This document shows positions 47,519 through 55,330 of a stretch of DNA of 64,000 bases, piece by piece. Positions within the stretch are counted from its first letter, which is position 1. The number at the start of each line of letters is the position of its first letter. This stretch comes from Hornefia butyriciproducens (GTDB taxonomy: Bacteria; Bacillota; Clostridia; Peptostreptococcales; Anaerovoracaceae), in assembly GCF_009695915.1 (NCBI RefSeq), contig NZ_VUMZ01000001.1, positions 451,731 through 515,730 on the forward strand, given 5' to 3'. The position numbers were made by a program, and so were the translations under genes. Below the pieces are notes generated by a model. The model searched no databases, was not told where the DNA came from, and saw only the letters and a list, made by a program, of their open reading frames with translations.

Positions 47519-48634
47519 TCACTCTCCTTCCGTCAGGCCGAGAGCTTCTCTCTGCAGGAAGATGCTCTCTGGAACGACCTGTTCCTTGATAACGTATCTG
47601 GTGCACATGTACTGGCACATGTTGCAGTCCTCGCAGATTTCAGGATCGACGACCGCGTGCTTCTCATCCATATAGATTGCGTCGTTCGGACAGTTGTTCA
47701 CGCAGTCCTCGCAGGCAATGCATCCGGAATCACATACCGCCGCCTTATCTTCATAATCTGCTGTAGAGGAGCACGGAACGAGCTTGGTCCCGCCATACGG
47801 AACCATCGTGATCAGGCCCTTCGGACATGCATAGGTGCAGTCCTTGCAGCCGACGCATTTGTCAGGATCAACGATCGCGGTTCCGTCTACGACATGGATG
47901 GCGTCATAGCGGCATACTCTGGTGCAGTTCCCCAGACCGGTGCAGCCTGTAGTGCAGAGATCGTAGTCCTTAGGATTCACATTGTTCACAACGTCACAGC
48001 AGTCCTCGTATCCCAGCTCCTGATACTTTTTGTTGGGCTTGTAGCCGCCGCTGCATCTCACGAAGGCGACCTTCTCCTTCAGAGCGGTCAGATCGTGCAG
48101 CGTATCTACAATGATCTTTTTCTTACATTTAACTGTACAGGAAACACAGCCGACGCATTTGTCATAATCGATAACCGCATGGTTGTCAATGATGTCAACA
48201 GCGCCCTCGGGACATGCTCTTACGCAGTCCCCGCATGCGATACAGCCGTATCCGCAGATCTCTCTTGTCCGATCGTCATCTTCTTCCTTGGAAGAACATG
48301 GGATGAAGTTGGTCGCATCTCTGGGGATCATCCGGATCAGAAGCTGCGGACAGACGTCCTCCTTGGCACAATCGCCACATCCGTCGCACTTCTCAGGATC
48401 GATGATGATTTTGCCGTCTACGAGTTTCATTGCATCCTGTTTGCAGGCCTCGATGCAGGATCCGATTCCCACGCATCCGTTCTTGCACTCGTCACGCAGG
48501 AATCCGCTCTCAACGGCTTCCTTGCAGGAACCACAGTTCGCAAGTCTCTCTTTGCCGGCAGCATCGCCACTACAGAAAACAAAAGCGATCAGGTTTTCGT
48601 TGCCCGTAGTTGTTCCGCCTTGATTAGTACTCAT
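47519..48634 (-). CDS. Duplicated RnfB-like polyferredoxin
   Basis: 371 residues, very cysteine-rich, made of two homologous halves (about 15-185 and 186-355). Each half opens with FVxCSG, then CxxGCxGxGxCxxxC and two further 4Fe-4S motifs; examples are CDGCGDCAKEDVCP and CIACGDCVRACP in half one, CVGCKDCTYACP and CIACEDCVNNCP in half two. The repeat unit resembles the ferredoxin part of RnfB, but there is no membrane helix and no other rnf gene here. It directly precedes nifJ by five bases, so it is probably PFOR's electron acceptor or a wire to Nfn. AGGAGGAG precedes the ATG. Confidence 0.85.
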   Translation of the reverse strand: MSTNQGGTTTGNENLIAFVFCSGDAAGKERLANCGSCKEAVESGFLRDECKNGCVGIGSCIEACKQDAMKLVDGKIIIDPEKCDGCGDCAKEDVCPQLLIRMIPRDATNFIPCSSKEEDDDRTREICGYGCIACGDCVRACPEGAVDIIDNHAVIDYDKCVGCVSCTVKCKKKIIVDTLHDLTALKEKVAFVRCSGGYKPNKKYQELGYEDCCDVVNNVNPKDYDLCTTGCTGLGNCTRVCRYDAIHVVDGTAIVDPDKCVGCKDCTYACPKGLITMVPYGGTKLVPCSSTADYEDKAAVCDSGCIACEDCVNNCPNDAIYMDEKHAVVDPEICEDCNMCQYMCTRYVIKEQVVPESIFLQREALGLTEGE

Positions 48635-49066
48635 AACTACTAACTCCTCCTTTACTTAATAGTAAATTACGTCCCGCCGCATCAGCCTGTGGCGGCGACG
48701 AATAAGTCTGACCATTATTGTGTATACAAAGTCAACTTTAGTTTACTCTTTATGGTTCTCAAAGTCAACGGAATCAGTTGCAAATTAAGGCGGTATACAA
48801 TGTATTTTTTCCTACACAAAAAAGGGGAGTCACGGAATTTCAACCTTTCATGCTTCCCTTGCAAACACTTGACTCTGAAGTTTAAGACATCTAACGTGAA
48901 CTTTCTGATAAATGACAGGTTTGGACATTTTACCAATTTTTCACTCGCACCGGCACTCTCTGCGGACCGGCAGGTCGGTCATGGAAGGTTTTTCCATATC
49001 ACTCCCGCGGACGTTTTCCTCTGAATCATTTCTCTGTAGCGTGCCGCACTCCTCGGTCCGTCTGCC
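48635..49066. other. Intergenic region between bioY end and polyferredoxin start
   Basis: About 430 bases with no gene. It holds the polyferredoxin promoter, a 33-base-spaced direct repeat CAAAGTCAAC (48727-48736 and 48760-48769), and a GC-rich leader hairpin near 48671-48699. A TTGACT-17-TAACGT pair at about 48870-48898 reads to the right but faces no gene. Confidence 0.4.
48740..48768 (-). promoter_or_regulatory. Promoter of the polyferredoxin-PFOR-nfn operon
   Basis: Minus strand: -35 TTGACT (48763-48768), 17-base spacer, -10 TAAACT (48740-48745). The -35 lies within one copy of the direct repeat; the other copy falls near the start site. Leader about 100 bases. Confidence 0.5.
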
Positions 49067-49657
49067 CTACGCCGCCCGCTGCTTTCTTTGTTCCTTCCCC
49101 GCTCCGGCGGTGCTTCTCCGAACGGCCGGCACCAGCCGTTTCCCAAGGTATCCCGTAATCAGGCTCTTGGCGATGTCTCCCGGAATGAATACCGCGAATC
49201 CGATCATGACTGTCCGGGCGAAGCTGATGTCCACGTTCATCACATTCCGCATAATTATGTACATATATGGAACGCCGATGCAGTAGCAGACGAAGATTCC
49301 CAGCATAGTCGCCAGGAAAATCCGCAGGAATCCCGGACTTGTCTCCCTCTGAGTGATAAACCCTATGATGATGGGCACAAAGATAAACCCGATGAGATAC
49401 CCGAAGCTGGGGCTGAACACATAGGAAAACCCGCCCCCTCCGGTGAAAACCGGAACGCCGGCCAGTCCCATTCCCACATAGAGGAGCTGGGACAATGCTC
49501 CCCACCGGGGCCCCAGCAGCACCCCGGCCAGCGCGATAAACAGGAGCTGAAGCGTAATCGGCGTCGGTCCCACCGGAATTCTGATGAACGCTCCGACTGC
49601 CGTCAGCGCTGTGAACAAAGCAGTCAGAATCAGGTATTGTGTATGGTTTCTGTTCAT
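49067..49657 (-). CDS. bioY: Biotin transporter BioY
   Basis: 196 residues from ATG 49657 after GGAGGAGAGAATC. Six membrane helices of the ECF substrate-binding (S) component, with the BioY signature IPVGPTPITLQLLFIALAG and FGYLIGFI. It captures biotin and works with the shared ECF module, encoded elsewhere, or alone. The C-terminal tail is basic and short of structure. Confidence 0.93.
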   Translation of the reverse strand: MNRNHTQYLILTALFTALTAVGAFIRIPVGPTPITLQLLFIALAGVLLGPRWGALSQLLYVGMGLAGVPVFTGGGGFSYVFSPSFGYLIGFIFVPIIIGFITQRETSPGFLRIFLATMLGIFVCYCIGVPYMYIIMRNVMNVDISFARTVMIGFAVFIPGDIAKSLITGYLGKRLVPAVRRSTAGAGKEQRKQRAA

Positions 49658-49777
49658 GATTCTCTCCTCCCGGGACATTTCCGGAGGGCTGCAGCCCGGC
49701 ATCTTCCCGCCGGACGGCGGCACTCCGTCATCCCTCTTCATATTGTCACCCTTTTAATTTTTCATTGGCTAACAATA

Positions 49778-49806
49778 ATCTTAGCATCCGGATCCCGATT
49801 TGTCAA
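49778..49806 (-). promoter_or_regulatory. bioY promoter
   Basis: Minus strand: consensus -35 TTGACA (49801-49806), 17-base spacer, -10 TAAGAT (49778-49783). A TTGTTAGCC just downstream resembles one half of a BirA operator, but no inverted second half is present. Confidence 0.65.
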
Positions 49807-50120
49807 CAAAATCCCGGCCGGTCGTTTCCAAATCAAAATTCCGCTCAGACGTTTACGAATTCCGCTGTCGCAGGGCTGTTTGGATGAATCTCCTAAAAAC
49901 CTTGCGGCAGGCCATCGAACAGGCTCCTTGTATTATTGATATCTGAGGCGCATTCGATGGCTGTGCACACAACGGCTGAGCGCACAATGCGTAAAGGGAA
50001 TTGATTGAAAAATGCGTACACATCAGGTAAACTGAAGATAATTCCTTGCTGTCTGTAAGAATTATTAACCATAAATATACTGTAGCAGAAAGGAAGTTAC
50101 TGTTACAGAAGGAGGCTGCT
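49807..50120. other. Region between bioY promoter and glycerate kinase
   Basis: About 310 bases; nothing coding is supported. Near the end a TATACT (about 50077) with a weak -35 may serve the kinase. The last 35 bases carry two similar AGAAAGGAAG / AGAAGGAGG segments, the second of which is the ribosome binding site. Confidence 0.3.
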
Positions 50121-51293
50121 ATGAAAATCATTATCGCACCGGACTCATTCAAAGGATCGCTGTGTGCCACTGACGCCGCCGGCATCATCGCGCGCGCCGC
50201 AGCCGATGTCTGGCCTGATGCGGAAATTCTGACCCTCCCGCTGGCGGATGGAGGGGAGGGCACGATGGACTGTATTCTGTCCGCCACAGGGGCGCGCCGG
50301 ATCCACGCGCGTCTCCACGATCCTCTCGGACGCAGAATTACAGCGGATTACGGAATACACGGGAATACTGCCGTGATGGAAATGGCCGCGGCCTCCGGTC
50401 TGATGCGGGTATCTCCGTATGACCGCGACATCCTCCGCTCCAACACATACGGAACCGGAGAAATGCTGCAGGACGCAGTGCTGCGGGGCTGCTGTAACAT
50501 TTTCATCGGAATCGGCGGAAGCGCTACAAATGACGGCGGCATGGGCATGGCGGCGGCTCTCGGAGTGCGCTTTCTGGACTCTCATCGACAAGTCCTGCCG
50601 CCCTTTCCGTCCAGTTTCAGGAAAATCGGATCCCTCGACAAAACAGCCTGCGATGAGTTCCTGAAAAACGTCACGGTCACGGTTCTCTGTGACGTCACCA
50701 ACCCGCTCCTCGGTCCAGACGGCGCCACCATGGTTTTCAGCGCACAAAAAAACGCCTCCCCCGCCGAGCAGCTTCTGCTGGAGGAGGGGCTCACACATTA
50801 TGCAGATATCGTTGAACGGTATACGGAAACCGATCTCCATGAAATCCCCGGCTCCGGTGCTGCCGGTGGACTAGGATTCGGCCTCCTGGCGTTCTGTCAT
50901 GCGGAGATACGCTCCGGCATCGACGCCGTTCTGGATCTTCTGGAGTTCGACCGAAAGCTTGTCGGCGCCGATCTGGTCGTCACCGGAGAAGGCCGGATTG
51001 ACGGTCAGACGGCCGGCGGCAAAGCCTGTCAGGGCGTCGCGCGCCGGTGCAGAGCCGCCGGCGTCCCCTGCGTCGCCGTGTGCGGCGACCGGACGCCCGA
51101 TGCGGATCTTCTTTTGTCCCGGGGCCTGACTGAAATCGTCACTCTGCGCGGCAGCCGAAGCATCGAGGACGCGATTAAAAACGCCGCTCCGCTGCTTCGC
51201 GAAACAGCAACAGATGTCTTCCGGCGCGCAGAGCAGAACCGCCTCGCCGGACTTCCGCTGTTTCCTACGATTTCCGATCCTGCAGCGCTGTGA
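50121..51293 (+). CDS. glxK: Glycerate 2-kinase (GarK/GlxK type)
   Basis: 390 residues from ATG 50121, supported by AGAAGGAGG; an in-frame start at 50046 is not. Family marks: IIAPDSFKGSL at the N-terminus, ADGGEGTMD, IGIGGSATNDGGMGMAAALG and TGEGRIDGQTAGGK. Phosphorylates glycerate at C2, feeding lower glycolysis. It reads toward the pyrophosphatase gene and their 3' ends overlap by 29 bases. Confidence 0.95.
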   Translation: MKIIIAPDSFKGSLCATDAAGIIARAAADVWPDAEILTLPLADGGEGTMDCILSATGARRIHARLHDPLGRRITADYGIHGNTAVMEMAAASGLMRVSPYDRDILRSNTYGTGEMLQDAVLRGCCNIFIGIGGSATNDGGMGMAAALGVRFLDSHRQVLPPFPSSFRKIGSLDKTACDEFLKNVTVTVLCDVTNPLLGPDGATMVFSAQKNASPAEQLLLEEGLTHYADIVERYTETDLHEIPGSGAAGGLGFGLLAFCHAEIRSGIDAVLDLLEFDRKLVGADLVVTGEGRIDGQTAGGKACQGVARRCRAAGVPCVAVCGDRTPDADLLLSRGLTEIVTLRGSRSIEDAIKNAAPLLRETATDVFRRAEQNRLAGLPLFPTISDPAAL

Positions 51294-52953
51294 TGATTCT
51301 GGGAACCAGCTGCTTCTTTCTCGACATGACTCCGATGAGATGAATCAGCTCCGGATCCTCCGGATGCGGAACCGCGCTGACCGCACTGCCCCGGAACGCA
51401 TCATATATCAGCTCAGATGCGCCTTCGCCCGCACTGATAATGCTGGACGCCTCGGAGAGCACGTTCGTCAGCATGAAATAGATGATATCCAGTTTCAGAT
51501 CCTCCCGCGCCTGTTCCATGAACGGCAGCAGGCGCTCCTTCAGCCCCAGCAGCTCGTTCCGGTTCATGGACACAACCTGGCCGACGCCGAAATTCACGTT
51601 TCCGGCGTTGAACCGTTTGAAGTCCTGATAGAAAATCTCGTCGATGGACTTTCCCTCCAGATCGCCGGCCGCCGAGAACATCTGATCCGCATACTCCTCC
51701 ACATTGATTCCCGCAATCGGAGCCAGCTCCCGGACCGCCGCCTCATCTATCTCGGTGCAGGTGGGCGAACGGAACATCAGCGTATCCGAAAGAATCGCGC
51801 TGCAGAGCAGTCCCGCCGTTTTCCGGTCGAAATCAAATCCGTACTGCTTGTACTGCTGATAAATAATCGTTGCGGTGCACCCCACCGGCCTGTTCAGGAA
51901 AAATACCGGCGAGATGGTTTCCAGCGCTCCGATCCTGTGGTGGTCGATAATTTCCTGAATATCGGCGTACTCAATGCCGCTGACACACTGATTCCGCTCA
52001 TTGTGATCCACCAGAATAACCTTCTTGCCCTGAGCGCCCAGCAGGTTACGACGGGAAATCATGCCGATGTATTTCCCGTCTCCGCCGATAATCGGAAAAT
52101 CCCGGTATCTTTTGTTTTTCATGACGTCACTAACCTCGTCGATATAGTCTGTGTCGTCGAACATGGTCAGTTTCTTGGCGTCCTTCATAAAATACCCGAT
52201 GGAAATGCTCTGATTGATCAGACTGGATACCGTGAACGCATCATAGGGAGTGCTGATGATGTAGCACTCTCGTGCCTGAGCCATTTTCCGAATGGTCTTG
52301 GACACAGGCGAGCCCTCGCAGACGATGATGCACCGCGCCTCCATCTCGATGGCGCAGAGCTGAGATTCATAGCGATTTCCCACGATGACGATGTCGTTTT
52401 TCTCAATATAGTTTTCCATCAGATCCGGATTCGCTGCAGCGATCAGCACCTTTCCCTCGTCCAAAACGACCGATGGATCTCCCAGGATCATCTCGCCGTC
52501 GATGGTGTCGAGGATATTGGAGTACAAAGTGTGCGCCCGCGAGAGAATCCGGTTGTCGTACACATCCATGATGTTGTGAGCGATGTCCGAGACCGTAATC
52601 AGACCTTCCATCTCTCCCTCGCCGTCAACGATAGGAAGCGTCACCACGTCCCGTTCCTGCATCATCTGCCAGGCTCTTTTAATCGACAAAGTCCTGTTCA
52701 CTCCCGGGGTGTCCCGGATTTCGATATCTCTGACCTGTGTGGTGATATTGGTGATGATCCTCGGAGCTTTAACGCCGAAATAATCCAGCACAAAGGCTGT
52801 TTCATTGTTGACCTCGCCCGCCCGCGCGGGGATGTATTCTCTGCCGTCGATCCGGTGTTTCAGCTCCGCGTAGCAGATTGCGGAGCAGATGGAATCCGTG
52901 TCCGGATTCTTATGCCCGATGACCACAGTTATATCTTTCACGTTCTGTTTCAT
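51265..52953 (-). CDS. Family II Mn-dependent pyrophosphatase with CBS-DRTGG regulatory insert
   Basis: 562 residues. The DHH core is split: GHKNPDTDSI near the start and DHNERNQ, EIIDHHRIG in the second half; the DHHA2 domain follows. Between them (about 65-310) lie two CBS domains (ITVSDIAHNIM and the late ISRRNLLG) enclosing a DRTGG domain, as in nucleotide-regulated clostridial pyrophosphatases that sense AMP, ADP and Ap4A. Hydrolyses PPi to phosphate. Downstream of the PurF-like gene by 76 bases, so PPi released by that enzyme may be removed by this one. Confidence 0.94.
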   Translation of the reverse strand: MKQNVKDITVVIGHKNPDTDSICSAICYAELKHRIDGREYIPARAGEVNNETAFVLDYFGVKAPRIITNITTQVRDIEIRDTPGVNRTLSIKRAWQMMQERDVVTLPIVDGEGEMEGLITVSDIAHNIMDVYDNRILSRAHTLYSNILDTIDGEMILGDPSVVLDEGKVLIAAANPDLMENYIEKNDIVIVGNRYESQLCAIEMEARCIIVCEGSPVSKTIRKMAQARECYIISTPYDAFTVSSLINQSISIGYFMKDAKKLTMFDDTDYIDEVSDVMKNKRYRDFPIIGGDGKYIGMISRRNLLGAQGKKVILVDHNERNQCVSGIEYADIQEIIDHHRIGALETISPVFFLNRPVGCTATIIYQQYKQYGFDFDRKTAGLLCSAILSDTLMFRSPTCTEIDEAAVRELAPIAGINVEEYADQMFSAAGDLEGKSIDEIFYQDFKRFNAGNVNFGVGQVVSMNRNELLGLKERLLPFMEQAREDLKLDIIYFMLTNVLSEASSIISAGEGASELIYDAFRGSAVSAVPHPEDPELIHLIGVMSRKKQLVPRIITALQDRKS

Positions 52954-52985
52954 TTTGTATTACCTCTTTCCACCTTCGCTTCTGG

Positions 52986-53035
52986 CTCGACGTGTTAGGC
53001 CTCCGCGCCGTAGAATACCACTCGACGTGTCAGGC
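52986..53035. repeat. Imperfect 15-base direct repeat, 35-base period
   Basis: CTCGACGTGTTAGGC (52986-53000) and CTCGACGTGTCAGGC (53021-53035). The second copy spans the PurF-like stop codon; a small tandem duplication of the gene end would explain it. Confidence 0.6.
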
Positions 53036-54436
53036 TTCCCCGTTCCAGCAGTAGGTGCACAGCCTGCAGGGTTCGATGCCGGTGGACTCGATCAGGTCGT
53101 CCAGACGCTGGTACGCCAGGGTCGTGAAGCCCAGCTGCCTGCGGATTTCCTCCAGCATTTCGCAGTAATTCGTGCTGTCGGGATCTGCATAATCCGCCAG
53201 AACCTCGGGTTTCACATCCTCGCCTTCTCTCTCCCGGATAATGCGGCGGGTGATGTAATCGTACTCTGATCTGGACCGGGAGAAATTCAGATACCTGCAG
53301 CCGTACATCAGCGGAGGACAGGCCGGACGGATATGCACCGCCTTCGCCCCCTTCTGATACAGGTACTGTACGGTCTGTCCCAGCTGTGTGCCGCGGACGA
53401 TGGAATCATCGATGAGAAGCAGGGAACGGTCGTGAATCAGCGACTGAACCGGAATCAGTTTCATATGCGCGATGAGGTCCCTCTGACTCTGCCGGGTCGG
53501 CATGAAAGATCGCGGCCAGGTCGGAGTATACTTGATAAACGGACGGGCGTAAGGAATCCCGGATTCATTTGCATACCCGATAGCATGGGCGATGCCGCTG
53601 TCCGGCACACCCGCAACGATGTCCGCGTCCACATCGTCCCGTTTCGCCAGCATGCTCCCGCACCGGTACCGCATAGCCTCAACATTGACACCCTCATAGG
53701 AGGCAGTCGGATATCCGTAATACACCCACAGGAAGGTGCAGATTTTCATTTCCTCTCCGGCCGGGCTCAGCGTTTCGATTCCTTCGCAGGTCATATGCAC
53801 AATTTCGCCGGGCCCCAGTTCATAGTGATCCTCATAGCCGAGATTGATATATGCGGAGCTTTCAAAGGACGCACAGAATGCGCCATCCTTTCTGCCAATC
53901 ACCACCGGAGTTCTGCCCAGACGATCCCTCATGCAGTATATCCCGGTAGGCGTCATCAGGAGAATCGACATTGATCCGTCTACGGATTCCTGCACCAGAC
54001 GAAGTCCGTCCACAAGATTTCCGGCCTGATCCAGAATCACGCCGACAAGCTCTGTATCATTGACCTTGCCGCCGCTCATTTCCATGAAGTGGGAATTCCC
54101 CCGCTCGTAGGCCCGATTCACCAGTTCTTCCACATTGTTGATTTTTCCCACCGTGGTCAGCGCGTAGCTCCCGTGGTGAGAACGAATCAGAAGCGGCTGC
54201 GGATCCATGTCCGAAATGCATCCGATTCCCATTCTCCCCTCCAGCTCATCCAGATCTCCGTCGAACTTGGTCCGGAACGGAGAATTTTCTATATTATGAA
54301 TGGATCTGTGAAATCCGTCCTCTCCGTACACGGCCATGCCGCCCCGGCGCGTGCCGAGATGAGAATGATAATCGATCCCAAAAAACAAATCATTGGTACA
54401 GCTCGTCTTAGAAGCCACTCCAAAGAAACCGCCCAT
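53030..54436 (-). CDS. PurF-like amidophosphoribosyltransferase with degraded glutaminase site
   Basis: 468 residues. The C-terminal phosphoribosyltransferase domain is intact, with PRPP loop LLLIDDSIVRGTQ, GVPDSGIAHAIGYA and a cysteine-rich end (CRLCTYCW). The N-terminal Ntn glutaminase domain keeps its shape but not its chemistry: it opens MGGFFGV where active PurF has a nucleophilic Cys (CGVFGI), the arginine of the VRY motif is missing in IGCISDMDPQ, and the oxyanion NG is VG in TTVGKINN. It may use ammonia or another amine, or be regulatory. No other purine gene is nearby. An extended -10 (TGATATAAT) lies about 88 bases before the ATG. Confidence 0.82.
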   Translation of the reverse strand: MGGFFGVASKTSCTNDLFFGIDYHSHLGTRRGGMAVYGEDGFHRSIHNIENSPFRTKFDGDLDELEGRMGIGCISDMDPQPLLIRSHHGSYALTTVGKINNVEELVNRAYERGNSHFMEMSGGKVNDTELVGVILDQAGNLVDGLRLVQESVDGSMSILLMTPTGIYCMRDRLGRTPVVIGRKDGAFCASFESSAYINLGYEDHYELGPGEIVHMTCEGIETLSPAGEEMKICTFLWVYYGYPTASYEGVNVEAMRYRCGSMLAKRDDVDADIVAGVPDSGIAHAIGYANESGIPYARPFIKYTPTWPRSFMPTRQSQRDLIAHMKLIPVQSLIHDRSLLLIDDSIVRGTQLGQTVQYLYQKGAKAVHIRPACPPLMYGCRYLNFSRSRSEYDYITRRIIREREGEDVKPEVLADYADPDSTNYCEMLEEIRRQLGFTTLAYQRLDDLIESTGIEPCRLCTYCWNGEA

Positions 54437-54523
54437 AGTTTACTTCCTTTCTGTCTACTACAATATATCCGTGGTTAATGCTCGTTTCCGACTCTGATTT
54501 GTGCAGTCAAAAAATACACAGTC

Positions 54524-54532
54524 ATTATATCA
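54524..54532 (-). promoter_or_regulatory. Extended -10 promoter of the PurF-like gene
   Basis: Minus strand TGATATAAT (TATAAT at 54524-54529), no convincing -35. Predicted leader about 80 bases. Confidence 0.5.
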
Positions 54533-54578
54533 CAGGGTGACCGAAACTCCCCCGGAAGCCTGCTCATAAAAGAGAAAA

Positions 54579-54618
54579 ATCGAACGTCTTCGGCCGTATT
54601 GTTCGTATATATACGAAC
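54579..54618. promoter_or_regulatory. PurBox-like CGAAC array with perfect palindrome
   Basis: GTTCGTATATATACGAAC (54601-54618) is a perfect 18-base palindrome; a further CGAAC (54579-54583) faces its left GTTCG across 17 bases. Bacillus PurR operators are inverted CGAAC boxes 16-17 bases apart upstream of pur promoters, and this array lies 50-90 bases upstream of the PurF-like -10. Confidence 0.45.
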
Positions 54619-54652
54619 TTAATATTTTTACAGCGTTCTATTGTTCCCGTTT

Positions 54653-55240
54653 TTATCTGTCCCGATCCTCCCCCGGCATATACCACCAGGAATGGAATCC
54701 ATCCAGGTAAGTCCGGGCTCCTCTCGGCATCTGACGCGCTGCGTGCCAGACGTTCAGGTAGTCCCCCGCACCCATCGGAATCGCCGTCATTCCCATTGCG
54801 CCCAGAACCGTCATCTCTCGATTCAGCAGGAAAACTGCGAACGGCAGAACACCGAACGCCAGATTGGGCAGAAGCGACATCAGGATAAACCGGTTCCGGC
54901 TCATGGTTTCCGGTCCGACCACAAAAAGCATGCCCTGCTTCAGGTTGTGGTACAAATAAACGTCCTCCCGGAAGCAGACCGCGTGCAGCAACTCATGCGG
55001 CAGCGCCGCCGCGAAGGAGAGAAGCACGCCGAAACAGGCTGCGAAAAACGGCGGTACATGTCCCAGCCATTCATACAGCAGAAACAGCGGAACGAAACAG
55101 ACCACCGCGATAACGGAGGTAAGCTTCGCCAACTCGCCTATCGACTCCGGCTCCCGGAAGGGTACCGCGCCCAGCCGCCGCTCTCCGCGCGGCAGGGACC
55201 GCAGGTCGCCGCTGAATTGTCCTTTGTAATGTAATCTCAT
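54653..55240 (-). CDS. DUF3267 putative membrane zinc protease
   Basis: 195 residues with about four membrane helices. The motif PHELLHAVCF supplies HExxH, the zinc-binding motif, at the end of a membrane helix, as in DUF3267 proteins; the later GAGDYLN may add a ligand. No substrate is known. The ATG sits six bases after a TATAAT with no ribosome binding site, so the mRNA is probably leaderless, as for rlmCD. Confidence 0.8.
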   Translation of the reverse strand: MRLHYKGQFSGDLRSLPRGERRLGAVPFREPESIGELAKLTSVIAVVCFVPLFLLYEWLGHVPPFFAACFGVLLSFAAALPHELLHAVCFREDVYLYHNLKQGMLFVVGPETMSRNRFILMSLLPNLAFGVLPFAVFLLNREMTVLGAMGMTAIPMGAGDYLNVWHAARQMPRGARTYLDGFHSWWYMPGEDRDR

Positions 55241-55246
55241 GGGCTC

Positions 55247-55255
55247 ATTATAGCA
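55247..55255 (-). promoter_or_regulatory. Extended -10 promoter of the DUF3267 gene, predicted leaderless
   Basis: Minus strand TGCTATAAT (TATAAT at 55247-55252), then six bases (GAGCCC) and the ATG. The start site would fall on or beside the ATG. Confidence 0.6.
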
Positions 55256-55256
55256 C

Positions 55257-55290
55257 GAACGACGTGCCGCGGTAAAGCGACACGCCGTTC
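55257..55290 (-). terminator. Hairpin upstream of the DUF3267 promoter
   Basis: Fourteen-base stem GAACGACGTGCCGC / GCGACACGCCGTTC with two G.T pairs and a six-base loop. No T-run follows, so termination is uncertain. It begins one base upstream of TGCTATAAT, the same geometry as before rlmCD. Confidence 0.5.
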
Positions 55291-55330
55291 AAAGGCATTA
55301 TATGTATGGTCTGATTAAGTTAGTTCTAAT

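Noticed and set aside
48870..48898. Rightward promoter TTGACT-17-TAACGT
   Set aside because: It faces only the convergent bioY gene, with no open frame or RNA I can support.
49769..49806. BirA operator before bioY
   Set aside because: TTGTTAGCC fits one half-site and TTGTTGACA is similar, but they are in direct and not inverted orientation, so a full operator is not supported.
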